From: Sacculina carcini | Taxonomy: Eukaryota; Arthropoda; Thecostraca; Sacculinidae | Length of the DNA stretch: 64,000 bases | NCBI GenBank assembly: GCA_916048095.2 | Contig: OU696593.1 | Span: 650,001-714,000 of the forward strand | Direction of reading: 5' to 3' | The notes under the pieces: model-generated | The model's input: the letters and a program-made list of their open reading frames with translations, nothing else | Told to the model about the DNA's origin: nothing | Database searches by the model: none | Made by a program: the position numbers and the translations under genes | Shown here: piece by piece, positions 25,195 through 61,937 of the stretch | Position numbering within the stretch: position 1 is the first letter of the stretch | Layout of the letters: each line of letters starts with the position of its first letter

Positions 25195-27111
25195 ATGAAG
25201 TGGACGTTGTCGAAACGACAGACCCTCGACTCCAGTTGTCTTCTGCCAGACTCGCATCCGACCAGTCATCTGGAGTCGTGGAATCAGCGGCGGCGAAGAC
25301 TCCGCTTCCTCAAGGTGCTGCTCATCAAGAACAGTGTCTTCTTCCTGCTCAACTCGGTGACGCTGCCGCAGACCTGGTCGTACCTGCAGTCACTGCAGCC
25401 GTCAGCGTCCAAGTCGTGGTCGGCGTGGGTGGTGTCTGTCACTGCTCTGCTGCGTCTGTTCACGTCGCCACTGGCAGGCTGGCTCACCGCGCCGCTCGGC
25501 TACCGCGGCGTCTCGCTCCTCTGTGACGTGCTCGTGTGCAGCGGCGGAGTGTTGTGGAGCGTCGCTTACGTGGCTCCCGTGTCTGCCGGTGTGTGGCTGC
25601 TGCTAGCTCGACTTGTGATGGCGTTGTGTGGAGGTCAGCTCGAACTGCTCATGACCTACATCTCACGTGCCACGTGCGTGCACGAGCGCACCCGCGCCAC
25701 CGCCCTGGCAGCCACCTCGCTTAGCGTGGGAACAGTGCTGGGGCCAGGCCTGCTAGCCGGGTTCTCATATATCGGAACGGAGGGAGTTCGCGTGGGCAAC
25801 ATGCGCTTCAACACATTCACCGTGAGCTCCCTAGTGCTGACTGTCATCATGAGTATCATGACCCTGCTCTCCTTCCTCATGTTCACCGACTCTTCCTTGG
25901 CACGCGACGAACAAGAGCAGCAGCAGCAGCAAAAACAGCAGCAACAGCCTCAGCAGCAGCGGGGCGAGGATACATTGACGTGTTCCTGCGTAGCTCCACT
26001 GGTCTGCCTGCTGACCACGGCACATAGTTTCGGCGCCACACGGCTGCACGAGGCACTGCTGGTGGCCATGCTGATGGAGTTATACGGGTGGCAGGAAGCA
26101 CGTGCCCTGCGGGACGCTGGTCTTCTGCTACTGCTCACCAGCGTACTGGCCATGGCGGCCAACAGTGTGGCCACGAGGGCAGCGGCGCGTCTAGGCGAGC
26201 GTCTCGTGCTGATGAGTGCCCTGCTGTGCGCCCTCACCGCCGCACTGCTCGGACTACCCCTCGAGGAAGCCACGTCACCTCTCCCCCACGTGCCAGGTAA
26301 TCTCACGGTGCACCGCATCAATGGCACTCGCCAGCTGATGCCGTGGCCCATGGTGGTGACGGTTGATGATCCGTCGACGTCGGTCTCGCGTCCTTCTTCA
26401 CCCTGGTCCTCGCGCTGTCCCGTCGAGCAGCAGCAGTGGTGTCGCAACTCGGCCGCCCGACTGCCGTTCAGTCAGTTGACCGCGTGCGTACTGCTCACCG
26501 GCGCCAGCTGTACCGTGCTCTTCACCAGTTGCGGCTCGCTGTACTCACGCCTGCTGCCCGTCTATGGTCACGCCGTCCACTGCGGACTCATGGGATCGGC
26601 CGCCAATCTGGGACGAGCCGCTTATCCCCTGCTTTTCACTGCACTCTACAGTCGCCTCGGACCGCAAATGACCTACCTGACTCTGGTGGCGGCAGTGTCG
26701 ACACTACTGCTGCTCACTGCACTCACTTACGGACGTCTGGCTCCTCCCGATGAACCATCATTATCTTCCCGTCCGCTAACTCCACACGCTCCCGAGTCAT
26801 TACCGAGTTTTGCCGACAACACAACATCCAGCAACAACAACAACAACAACAACAACAATACTAATCCAGGCATCGAGTGGCACCACACAGTGTACGCACG
26901 CTCTTTGATAGCTCTGATGGAGGACTTGGTGAGAAACTTCAAGAACACCACATCAACTCAGCAAACAAGTGCAGCGGCACCAATTCAGATGAGGGAAATA
27001 CCGACCAAGATAAACGTGCTACCTATCAATAAGTCAGCAGGGTGCACATTAAGCCCCGGTATCAAGAATTATCATGCAATTCGAATAAAACATAATTCCA
27101 GTTCAATTTGA
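25195..27111 (+). CDS. Major facilitator superfamily transporter, MFSD8/CLN7-like, intronless
   Basis: A single uninterrupted frame of 638 codons from the first ATG after an in-frame TAG at 25183. The N-terminal half has LPQTWSYLQSLQPSAS, a loop-2-type LTAPLGYRG, then helices around VWLLLARLVMALCGG and TALAATSLSVGTVLGPG, an arrangement I associate with MFSD8-type lysosomal carriers. About 12 hydrophobic segments are visible, split by a Gln-rich cytosolic loop (near residues 242-258) and a large loop with two NxT sites (GNLTV, INGTR). A poly-Asn run (about residues 544-552) precedes a non-membrane C-terminal tail. Human CLN7 is a lysosomal chloride/carrier protein; substrate here is unknown. 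The gene is GC-richer than its surroundings and has no intron, unlike its neighbours, so a retrocopy origin is possible. Confidence 0.8.
   Translation: MKWTLSKRQTLDSSCLLPDSHPTSHLESWNQRRRRLRFLKVLLIKNSVFFLLNSVTLPQTWSYLQSLQPSASKSWSAWVVSVTALLRLFTSPLAGWLTAPLGYRGVSLLCDVLVCSGGVLWSVAYVAPVSAGVWLLLARLVMALCGGQLELLMTYISRATCVHERTRATALAATSLSVGTVLGPGLLAGFSYIGTEGVRVGNMRFNTFTVSSLVLTVIMSIMTLLSFLMFTDSSLARDEQEQQQQQKQQQQPQQQRGEDTLTCSCVAPLVCLLTTAHSFGATRLHEALLVAMLMELYGWQEARALRDAGLLLLLTSVLAMAANSVATRAAARLGERLVLMSALLCALTAALLGLPLEEATSPLPHVPGNLTVHRINGTRQLMPWPMVVTVDDPSTSVSRPSSPWSSRCPVEQQQWCRNSAARLPFSQLTACVLLTGASCTVLFTSCGSLYSRLLPVYGHAVHCGLMGSAANLGRAAYPLLFTALYSRLGPQMTYLTLVAAVSTLLLLTALTYGRLAPPDEPSLSSRPLTPHAPESLPSFADNTTSSNNNNNNNNNTNPGIEWHHTVYARSLIALMEDLVRNFKNTTSTQQTSAAAPIQMREIPTKINVLPINKSAGCTLSPGIKNYHAIRIKHNSSSI
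25912..25962 (+). repeat. CAG/CAA repeat encoding poly-Gln in the MFS transporter
   Basis: In-frame mixed CAG/CAA run within the central loop of the transporter; AAC runs at 26833-26859 encode poly-Asn. Confidence 0.9.
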
Positions 27112-28359
27112 AACTGGGACATTCCTTCAGTCAGAAGCAGTGCTGGTAATTTTCACGTGCACTATATTGTTCTACAACCCTCAGTTTTGATTAATTATCG
27201 CACGCTTGATCAACATTACGATGCTCGGTAATATGGATAAAAATATCCCTCTTATATGTGTCATATCTGAATTAGGAACAATAACGGACATTACATTTTC
27301 AGCCAACACTAAAATAAATGTTTCAATGCGTTTGTGTGACTTAGTAATTGTCACTTTGCTTCAGGGAATGTTTCTTGAGGGAAAATATATTCTATGAACA
27401 TTTTTCACAACATATAAGCCATGAAATTTGTCCGACACAAAATGACCAAAAATGTAATTCCACGTGGCTACATGGTGGAAATTGGTTCTTCAAAAAATAA
27501 CTGCGCAAACCAATTTATTTTTTCGCAACCAAAACTTGGCAGGAAAACCAAACTTGTTCATGAAATTTCGACTCATACACTATCTTGTTTTCTGAATTGA
27601 ATACAACTTCCAACATTTCTGGCAAAAGTTTTCGCGGTAAAGTTATTTTCAATAGTGCGTCAACCGGCGAATATCAAGTGTTGAGCGCTCGCATACATAC
27701 TAACGCACACACAAATACACACACACACACACTAACACACACACACACATACACACACATACATACACACTAACACATACACACACATACACACACACAC
27801 ATACAGAGATACAGCTGGAATTTTCACACACACACGCACACATTCACATACATAAAGACGCACACACACACACACACACACACGCACACATTCACATACA
27901 TACAGACGCACACACACACACACACACAAGGCTAGCGTGCAGATGGTATTTAGCATTGAGTATGCGGGTGCGGCGTGACAATAACTTTTGCAGAATAGTC
28001 AGCCTCATAACACTAGATGGATATCCCATCATCTCGACTATTCACATACACACACATACACACACATACACACACATATATACACAAATACTGATATACG
28101 CATACATATTGCACTATATACACACGCATATAATTGCATATGGATAACAGCTGCTCATATAAATTATACATCGCGCGCAATTATGACAGACATACTTCAT
28201 TTGCACATTTAAATTGATGTTTTATGTGTGTGCTTATTGCATGCGTGGTGTATGCTTTTATCATGTTTATCATGTTTATCATGTTTTCCAGCTTTTATTG
28301 AGTAGCTCTATACTTTAAGATTTGTTCTTTCGAGAACATTGTCATGTGTGCCTGTGTGC

Positions 28360-28433
<74 letters not shown>

Positions 28434-28637
28434 ATGTGTGTGTGTGCGTGTGTGTGTGTCCGAAGCTATGCACGAATTATATTCCGAAAAAATGTATTGT
28501 ATATGAATAAATATATATTTATAATTCGCTCTGGTGGGTCAAAGTGAGTTTTATCAAAAAACAACAGATATAGATGGATAAAGATGATGTTTCAGTCCCA
28601 ATCGAACCCTTCTGATAATATACACTAGTGTAGTTTA

Positions 28638-28672
<35 letters not shown>

Positions 28673-29050
28673 ATATGTTATATGTGTATGCTGTACTCTA
28701 CATACTATGTGTATATATGCCAGTATATGTGTATACACACATAATCGCGCAATGGGGATTGTGTGTGTGTATTGCATCCACTATCAAACCAACACACACG
28801 CCTACAAACACGTTGTCAGTGTTTGGTGTCAGTGGTGGGTGTCAGTGGTGGGTGTCAGTGTCACCCGAGAATGTGTAGACAATTGCCACAACACAAATCC
28901 AATTTACTCACAGCAAATTGTGCGCGTGCAATTGGCAGGTCACTAGCAAAACAGAACCAGCGCACACACACACATACACATACACACACACTCACACACA
29001 CACACATATATATGGATTTTGATGAGCATTGAGCGTGTCTGCTTGTCGAG
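27112..29050. other. Gene-free stretch between MFS transporter and first collagen exon seen
   Basis: Unique AT-rich DNA, (CA)n blocks (27705-27805 and 27825-27930), a (GT)n block (28362-28460) and an (AT)n block (28640-28670). The collagen signal-peptide exon and promoter should lie here or further 5', but no convincing candidate was found. Confidence 0.5.
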
Positions 29051-53731
<24,681 letters not shown>

Positions 53732-53741
53732 CGAAACATAT

Positions 53742-53747
53742 AATAAA
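53742..53747 (+). terminator. Collagen polyadenylation signal
   Basis: AATAAA 11 bp after the collagen stop codon. Confidence 0.6.
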
Positions 53748-56079
53748 GACTAAGTGGTAATTTATCACTCACAAATGTTTCTGCATTGTTTATGCCAGTT
53801 TTCAGTGATTGTTTGAGAAACTGTGGTGGACAAAACATTTGTATCGTTTCTTTCTGAATGTCATTTGATAACATGAAAACAGTGAATAAACGCATTAGTG
53901 CATCATAAGCCATAGAAACGTGAACGAATATAGTTAAACGTGTTTTGTGAGTTTTTTTATTATAAATATTACACAAAAATAAGAGCAGAATGAGCAGCAC
54001 GGTTACATACATACACAGTACAGCACACAGACACACAAACACACAGTGTAGTATGAAGAAAGGTACACTTAATTGTTTTGAGTGGTCATAGATGACGTTT
54101 ACCTGCAGATAAAGCAGGTGACACAAGTGGGCAGTCAAATATGGCACGTGATTTATTAATTGCTAACTGCATTGTCCACTGCATGCTATTACTGTGACAA
54201 ATAACCCGCCAGCCAGCAATAAGTAAAATAATACCCGACTCAAACCATATCTGTTACAATCATACGACGTATCACCATTCACAATACGTTACAATTAACG
54301 ACCACACTAACAGCTCATTCATTCGCTTCAGAACCGAGGTGCGACTAAATCTGTGTCGTAAGAAATGCAACAAGATCACGCACTGATAGGAAATGCATTT
54401 AAAAGCAAAAGTTCATTTACAATGAAGGAAATGGATCAGAGAAGATGATTTGTAGAGTTCTTGAGTGAGGTCAGGGGATGAGAGTATGTTAGTGATCATG
54501 AGAGTGTCACATTTAAATTTACCGCTTGCTTGCGTGTATGTGTGTATGTGTATTTAATGTGACAGGTTGATTGTGAGAGGCAGTTGTGTTGTGATAGTGA
54601 GTGTGTGCTGGTGTGTGTTAATTGTATTAGGTATGATTTTGTGTCTGTGCTATTTCTCTATTAACTACCAGGCTTCATGATTGATATGAAAGCACACGAC
54701 CAAATCATACTGCCATATTGCTCTCAATGTTCAGTAGTTAAATGTTGATGAAAGCCGATCTCAAATAAAATACCAGAATTTCCCCACATTTCGCGTGCTT
54801 TTAAATATTCGCGGCAAGAACGGAATTATCTGCAGCCCAGTAAAAACTTTTAGTTGGCAAACGACACAGTAATACAATGGAACTATTTAGAAATTGGAAT
54901 TTTTTTCAATACACAATAAAAAATTACAAAGCAACATGGAGTAAAAACTACAAGCAAAATTATAAATAACTATATCAATAAAAATATTTTCATGAATCGA
55001 TCAATAAAATTTGAAACGAGCTAAAATTACGACGGAAAAAAAACTTGGAACCAATTTTCAACAATTCACCATTAATTTGTTGCGATTTGTGTTAACAGTA
55101 ACACGACACCAACCATTTTAATTTTAATTTCATTTATTTCAATTTTGTCATTATTTACATAACATAAATAGTGACAAGGAGTGGACAGAAGCTAAAGCTT
55201 GTTTGAAGTCGACCCCTTCAACACATCAATTTTATAAACACAAAGCATCACATGAGTATATAAAAAATTGAATAATAAATTTCACAAATAATACATGTAC
55301 ATTTAAGTTGAACAAATGTTTTTTTTTCTCAAGAAAACAACAGTGAATTTGAGCCGTGATGCTGATTTTATTACCAAAAATAATTTCAAATATTACTAAT
55401 TTCATTTCCAATATTATAATTATTATTAGATAATTATTATTATATATATTTAATAGAATTTGTAGGAATTTGGCATCACTCAAAATTAGACGATTGTCGA
55501 CAATCATTGCGCAAAAGAACACGCTAGCGCACCGGTTATTTGTGTTTGTATCTTAAATATACGTGTAATGTTTTTGTTTATGGTTTTTTATTTTGCATGA
55601 TTTACCGTGGTGTTTTGTAAATAATGTTCATGCGTAAATTTCAGTGCTCAGTTTTAGGTTTTATTTTCATCTCCCTAAAGTGGCAAAGAAATGAATTATT
55701 TGACGGCATCGAATTCACATGCTCCAACCGGGTTTTTCCTGAAGCAGAATTGGGACCGCTCAGTAAACAGTGTATGAATTTAACGCTAATTAAGAATAAA
55801 TTTCGAAATAAAATGGCGCACTTTTGTGTAATTGCCATTATGACGTTTTCATTTCTGAGTTTGTGAAAAGGTTTCAAATTATTAGGTGTACTAATTGTAT
55901 TATACAATATAAAGTATAGTATTGTACTTGTAGTATGTTGGGTAATACGATTTAGTTCATATCTTGTACGGTGTTAATGTACGGTGGTGCTGAAAGAAAT
56001 GATCACGAGACGGTCGGTATTTTAGCAGATTGACCATCACAAGAGCCGGTTATAAGTGTCGATTTTGTGCTGCTTCAAA
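53748..56079. other. Intergenic region between collagen and SF3B4
   Basis: AT-rich unique DNA with one family B repeat (54480-54700). An 80-codon plus-strand frame (55624-55866) shows no recognisable domain. The last 150 bp before the SF3B4 ATG should hold its promoter and short 5' UTR; no TATA box is evident. Confidence 0.5.
54480..54700 (+). repeat. Dispersed repeat family B, copy 3
   Basis: Matches copy 2 along its whole length and copy 1 in its core. No terminal repeats or coding potential were seen. Confidence 0.8.
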
Positions 56080-59000
56080 ATGGCAGCCGGTCCCATCCAC
56101 GAGCGTAATCAAGGTGAGTTTTCCTCACAGCGAGCCTGTTTCAGCAATGCGTTCAATATTGTCAAAATGTACACATTGTTCTCAATAATGTATATGTGGC
56201 TCGTCATTCGCACTGTTCTCGTTTCGCTTCTCATTTCCACCGTTCTTCGCAGTGAATATCAGGAAATATGCAGTTTCAGGTGCTGTCTGTCACAGTCATC
56301 TAGCGAAGCCTGTGTACACGCTCGTGTGAGGAAATTACTCGGCGGAACCATACCGCACATGCCGTGTTTTTTACTAAGTCTATTATATCTAGTCTTTGTC
56401 AGGTTGTATTCCTTCTTTCTTGATGTTATGTTTCAACAAACCATGTGTGTGTATGCGTGCATTGTGTGTGTGTGAATGTCAGATGCGACCATTTACGTGG
56501 GAGGTCTTGACGACAAGGTCTGCGAGACAATACTGGGAGAATTGTTCGTGCAGGCGGGACCTGTCGGTCAGTGTCTCATTGCTTGTCTCATTGCTTGTCT
56601 CACTGTTTGTCTCATTGCTTGTCTCACTGCTTGTCTCACTGTTTGTCTCACTGCTTGTCTCATTGCTTGTCTCACTGTTTGTCTCACTGCTTGTCTCACT
56701 GTTTGTCTCACTGTTTGTCTCACTATCTGTCTCACTGCTTGTCTCACTGTTTGTCTCACTGCTTGTCTCACTGCTTGTCTCACTGCTTGTCTCATTGCTT
56801 GTCTCATTGCTTGTCTCACTGCTTGTCTCACTGCTTGTCTCACTGCTTGTCTCACTACTTGTCTCACTGCTTGTCTCAGTATTCTCACCTTGTCTCACTG
56901 TTTGTCTCATTGCTTGTCTCATTGCTTGTCTCATTGCTTGTCTCACTGTTTGTCTCACTGTTTGTCTCACTGCTTGTCTCACTGCTTGTCTCAGTATTCT
57001 CACCTTGTCTCACTGTTTGTCTCATTGCTTGTCTCATTGCTTGTCTCACTGTTTGTCTCACTGTTTGTCTCACTGCTTGTCTCATTGTTTGTCTCACTGC
57101 TTGTCTCACTGTTTGTCTCACTGCTTGTCTCATTGCTTGTCTCACTACTTGTCTCACTGTTTGTCTCATTGCTTGTCTCACTGCTTGTCTCAGTATTCTC
57201 ACCTTGTCTCACTGTTTGTCTCATTGCTTGTCTCATTGCTTGTCTCATTGCTTGTCTCACTGTTTGTCTCACTGTTTGTCTCACTGCTTGTCTCATTGCT
57301 TGTCTCATTGCTTGTCTCACTGCTTGTCTCACTGCTTGTCTCACTGCTTGTCTCATTGCTTGTCTCATTGCTTGTCTCACTGCTTGTCTCACTGCTTGTC
57401 TCACTGCTTGTCTCACTGCTTGTCTCATTGCTTGTCTCATTGCTTGTCTCACTGTTTGTCTCATTGCTTGTCTCATTGCTTGTCTCATTGCTTGTCTCAT
57501 TGCTTGTCTCATTGCTTGTCTCACTGTTTGTCTCACTGTTTGTCTCACTGCTTGTCTCATTGTTTGTCTCACTGCTTGTCTCACTGTTTGTCTCACTGCT
57601 TGTCTCATTGCTTGTCTCACTACTTGTCTCACTGTTTGTCTCACTGCTTGTCTCACTGCTTGTCTCACTGCTTGTCTCATTGTTTGTCTCAGTATTATCG
57701 CCTTGTCTCACTGTTTGTCTCACTACTGGCGTTTCTGCCTGCTATTAGCCACGAATCAATTACTCAGCGTTTCATATCGTGCTGGTGATGTTCTGACACC
57801 AGAATGCTGGCAAATATACGCGTTTGTTTGTGTGTTTGTGTGCTGGTTGTCAGTGAATGTACACATGCCGAAGGACCGAGTCACCATGAGCCATCAGGGG
57901 TACGGCTTTGTCGAGTTTATAGGGGAGGAGGACGCCGACTACGCCATCAAAATAATGAACATGATCAAACTTTTCGGCAAGCCAATAAGAGTGAACAAGG
58001 TGAACTGTCACAGCGCGTGCACGGATTGCCGCCTGGTTTATGGTGGTACCTCCGTCTTCCGTGATATTTCCGTCCTGAGTACTAGCTTTCTGGGGGAGCG
58101 CTAGTCGTTCTCTTGAAAAACCTCCAATTAATGCATGTTGGCACGTGAAATGAATATTGACTCGTGAAACTGGCGCAGTTGAGACATTGTCAGATAATAT
58201 ATCATGTGACACTAGCGCTTGTATGACTGAGCGCATGTTCAAACACTGGCCCAGCGAAGCTGTGTTTCAGCTGATATCGGCACGTGACTATAAGTATTGG
58301 CGTCTGCTTGTGTTGTGATTTGTTTCGAACAGGCGTCGGCTCACCAGAAGAACCTGGATGTCGGAGCCAACATCTTCATCGGCAACCTGGACCCAGAAGT
58401 CGACGAGAAACTCTTGTACGACACGTTCTCAGCGTTCGGCGTGATTCTGCAAACTCCCAAGGCGAGTCTGTTAACACACACCCATCAGCACTTGCTTATT
58501 GTGCGCGTGCTTATTGTGCGCAGTGTTGACGTCGTGTTTGTTTGCTGATAACAGATAATGCGAGACCCGGACACAGGAAACAGCAAGGGATTTGCCTTCA
58601 TCAACTTCGCCAGTTTCGACGCGTCAGACGCTTCCATCGACGCCATGAACGGACAGTATTTGTGCAACAGAGCCATCGCCGTGTCGTACGCGTTCAAAAA
58701 AGAAACCAAGGTATCTTTCACGCCTCATCTTTCTTCCAGTCATCATCAATTGCTGCCGGTCTGTCTCATGCAAAATCATGGCCATTATCAAGCGATTCTC
58801 GCGAGACAGACTGTGTTGATGATCACATGACAGCCACTCTGACTGCACGATAAACTTCACTCTAACACGACTTGCCATTGTGAGTCATGTCTCGTGCTTG
58901 CTGAATGCACCAGAACTGAGACACACACACATGTGTGTGTGTGTGTGTGCTCACCTATTGTGCTCACCTATTTCTGCATTACGGGATATGAGCTTGTGCT

Positions 59001-59965
59001 CGAGCTGTCCCGTCTCCAAATCATGATTTATCTAGTTTCTCCTTGAACGATTGAATTGTTCTCGTTTTTACTGTTTCACTGTCTAAACTATTCCACTTTT
59101 CTACGCTGCTATAAGGAAAACTGTCCTGTTTGATCTTCTGTGGGCATCTTGTTTTTTCAATTTCATACCATGTCCCCTTTGATATCTCTCATTCCAAACA
59201 ATCCAGCCTTTCCGATCCGTTTTCTGGAATCCCCTCATGTATTTGAAAATGTGTATTAAGTCCCCTCTCTGTCTTCTATTTTCGAGCGTGGTCAGTCCTA
59301 GTTTGTTCAACCTATCTGCATATTCTAAACCTCTCAAACTTGGTGCGATTTTCGTTGCTGCTCTCTGTATTCTCTCGAGTTTGTCGATATGCTTCCTCAA
59401 AGACGGAGACCACTGCCGCATATTCTAGTCTTGGTCGAATCATTGTCGTGATCAGCTTCTTCAACATATCCTCATCCATATATCGAAACGCAGTATATAT
59501 GTTTTTGACTAGTCTGAGTGCAGATGCTGTGATTTTGTTAATATGTCCTTCCGGGGATGTGTACTCACAGTTGTAGTTTACAGGAAATGAGCAGGGCTCA
59601 GACTGTCCTGTCTCCATACCCACATTTATCTAACCTATGCTTGAACTGTGCTATACTGTTTGATTGAACTATTTCTTTACCCAAACGGTTCCATATATCT
59701 ATACACCTACTTGGGAAACTGTACTTCTTTATATCCCTTAATACCCGGGTTTGCTGTAGACATTTATTGTGTCCCCTATGGTCCCTCGTACTCCAAACCA
59801 CCCAATCTTTCCTATCCAATCGTTCCATACCAAGGCTGTGCTTGAAAACGTTTATTAAATCCCCCCTTAACCTTCTCTTTTCCAGTGACGACAACCCAAT
59901 TTTCTCTAACCTTTTTTCATAGTTCAACGAACTCAATGATGTTAACAGCTTAGTCGCTACTTTTT

Positions 59966-60024
<59 letters not shown>

Positions 60025-61009
60025 GTATGTGTAGGGTGAGCGGCATGGATCGGCTGCTGAACGTCTGTTGGCCACTCAAAACCCGCTGTCGCAAGCAGAT
60101 CGACCTCACCAGCTGTTTGCCGATGCACCCCCTCCCCCCGGGGTAATGGCTCCACCCCCTCCTCCCCCACCACCCGTGTTCAACGCCCCCCCACCCCTGG
60201 TCGTTCCCCCGCCCATGATGAACCCCCCGAATCAACCGCCCCTCCCTCCACCACCCCCACAACAGCCGCCAAACATGATGACTCACGGTCAGTGCGCCGT
60301 CAATATTTGCTAGAACAATGCGATATTCACGCGTGTGTGTGACACATTATTATAAACGTGTGTACGCGTATAACATGTTTGTGTGTATGTTTGTGTGTGA
60401 CAGTGCGGGGGCCCCCTCCTGCTCGGCCGCCACCCCCGTTTCAAGGACAGCCGGTGCATCCTGGACCCCCCAGGTGGGGGCCACCTCCTCCTCCTCCAAT
60501 GTCGCACGGAGGACCTCCGCGTCCCCATCACAACATGCCTCATCGACCCCCCCTGCCAGGTTCGTGTGGTGAGGTGTCAGTAAGTGTGAATGTGTGTTTG
60601 TGTTTGTTCGTATGTGTGCTTGTCTGTTTTGTGTATGTGAGTGTGTGTGTATGACTCTTGTGCTTGTGAGTGTGAGCCTTTGAGACGCTCCGGTGAAAAT
60701 CGCGGTATAAATGTGTTAATGTAATGTAATGTAATATGTGTGTGTGTTTGACATGCAGGTATGCGTCCTCCACCCGCCAATTGGAGACCTCCTCCTCCAG
60801 GGCAGAACCAGCACCCTGGCATGCCTCCTGCCCGTCCTCCACTTCCTCCACGAGGTCCTCCCATGTGGAACCCCCGTCCTCCCCCTCCACCCCCCGGGGT
60901 GCGACCTGTTCCTCCTCCGCCTGCTTCATCGGCCGGCCAGGCACCCCCACCCCCTCCCCCTCATATCAGGTCCAATATTCCCCCACCTCCGCCTCCCCCG
61001 GGGCAGTGA
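56080..61009 (+). CDS. SF3B4: Splicing factor 3B subunit 4 (SAP49)
   Basis: Eight exons: 56080-56113, 56483-56566, 57854-57999, 58333-58461, 58555-58710, 60035-60287, 60404-60559, 60759-61009; phases agree and give exactly 402 aa (human 424). Begins [14 protein letters not shown]1 has [12 protein letters not shown] (RNP2) and GYGFVEF (RNP1); RRM2 has [13 protein letters not shown] and [17 protein letters not shown]; then [19 protein letters not shown] and a long Pro/Gly/Met-rich C-terminus. The protein is part of the U2 snRNP SF3b complex and contacts pre-mRNA near the branch site. Intron 2 is an in-frame stop-free minisatellite, intron 4 uses a GC donor (CCCAAG/GCGAGT), and intron 5 holds two LINE fragments. 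Exon junctions were checked against the conserved [18 protein letters not shown] segment. Confidence 0.97.
56567..57725 (+). repeat. 12-bp minisatellite filling SF3B4 intron 2
   Basis: About 95 units of GTCTCATTGCTT / GTCTCACTGTTT starting right at the exon 2 donor. Spacer units with CAGTATTCTCACC near 56877, 56992 and 57189, and a variant near 57689, mark higher-order blocks. On plus, frames read [16 protein letters not shown] or VSLLVSLF; on minus, RQAVRQ or ETSS. Confidence 0.95.
58949..59577 (-). mobile_element. LINE ORF2 C-terminal fragment C1 (CR1/Jockey-like)
   Basis: Minus-strand reading: [29 protein letters not shown], then after a frameshift [38 protein letters not shown] and [20 protein letters not shown], the tail of non-LTR ORF2 proteins. 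A 3' tail with a duplicated CACCTATTGTGCT motif marks the end at 58949. 5'-truncated and frameshifted. In SF3B4 intron 5. Confidence 0.8.
59578..59950 (-). mobile_element. LINE ORF2 C-terminal fragment C2, adjoining C1
   Basis: Minus-strand reading: [56 protein letters not shown] and [15 protein letters not shown], related to C1 but diverged. Its 3' end (AGACAGGACAGTCTGAGCCC) runs straight into the 5' side of C1, so two truncated copies sit head to tail. Confidence 0.8.
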
Positions 61010-61232
61010 TAATTGCATGTGTCACGTGTGGTAATGTTGCAGCATACCAGTGCTGCTGTTATATGCTGGTCCATACTGAGCTAGCAAGTGGGCTCAATAC
61101 ACACAGTTCATATTCACGTTGTGTTTCACTGTAACAGCAACAATGATGATGATGGAACCACACTCTGCCACGCTAAATGACATTGTGTGTTAGCGTTTGC
61201 GTGTGTTAGTGTTAGGGTGTGTGTGTTTGTTA

Positions 61233-61267
<35 letters not shown>

Positions 61268-61555
61268 AGTGTTTGTGTGTGTTTGTGTTAGCGTGTGTTA
61301 GTGTGTTTGTGTGTGTTAGTGTGTCTGTGAGTGTGTGTGTGAGTTTGTTTATGATAGTGTGTGTGTGTGTGTGTGTTAGTGTGTGTTAGTGTGTGAGTGT
61401 GTCAGTGTTAGGGTGTGTGTGTGTGTGTTTGTCAGAGTGTGAGTGTTAGTGTTTGTCAGTGTGTGTCAGTGTTAGCGTGTGTTAGTGTGTGTTAGTGTTA
61501 TTGTTAGTGTTAATGTTTGCACTGTCATTACTTGATTCTGTCTCGTTCACCAGCA

Positions 61556-61700
61556 ATTATTACTATTATTAATAACAGTGCACAGTAGCATAGGGGAAGA
61601 GTACAGGTACTATTACCATCCTGCTATTGTCGCCATATACATGGAAGTGCCCAAAAGATATACACAACGAGAATTCGAGAATTTCGAAAATCAGCCGGAA
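61556..61700 (-). mobile_element. Retroposon tail, dispersed family A, copy 4
   Basis: Diverged copy with CAGTAGCATAGGGGAAGAGT and ATGGAAGTGCCCAAAAGAT. Confidence 0.65.
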
Positions 61701-61937
61701 AAATATTGCGACTCTCACAAACACAAAACTTGATGATAATAATACATGATGTTTTACTGAGATAATCACGTGCTATGTGGTTGAGGAGTTCGGTTGAGAA
61801 GTGCTAGAGTCGGGATCTTGAAGCGAATCAATGTTGAACTCACGACACAATGACGCCAAATCTCTGATACAAACACAACAACACAATTGTCGACGCGAGA
61901 AGTGAAATATGACGTGTACATCACCAAATGTGAGATA

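Noticed and set aside
25284-26951. Several antisense and frame-shifted open frames over the MFS gene
   Set aside because: Shadows of a GC-rich coding region.
55624-55866. 80-codon frame between collagen and SF3B4
   Set aside because: No domain, no splice or promoter context; expected by chance in this length of DNA.
56476-58104. 542-codon plus-strand open frame as a stand-alone protein
   Set aside because: It is SF3B4 exon 2, the minisatellite intron and exon 3 read together; exon homology shows normal splicing. Kept only as an intron-retention question.
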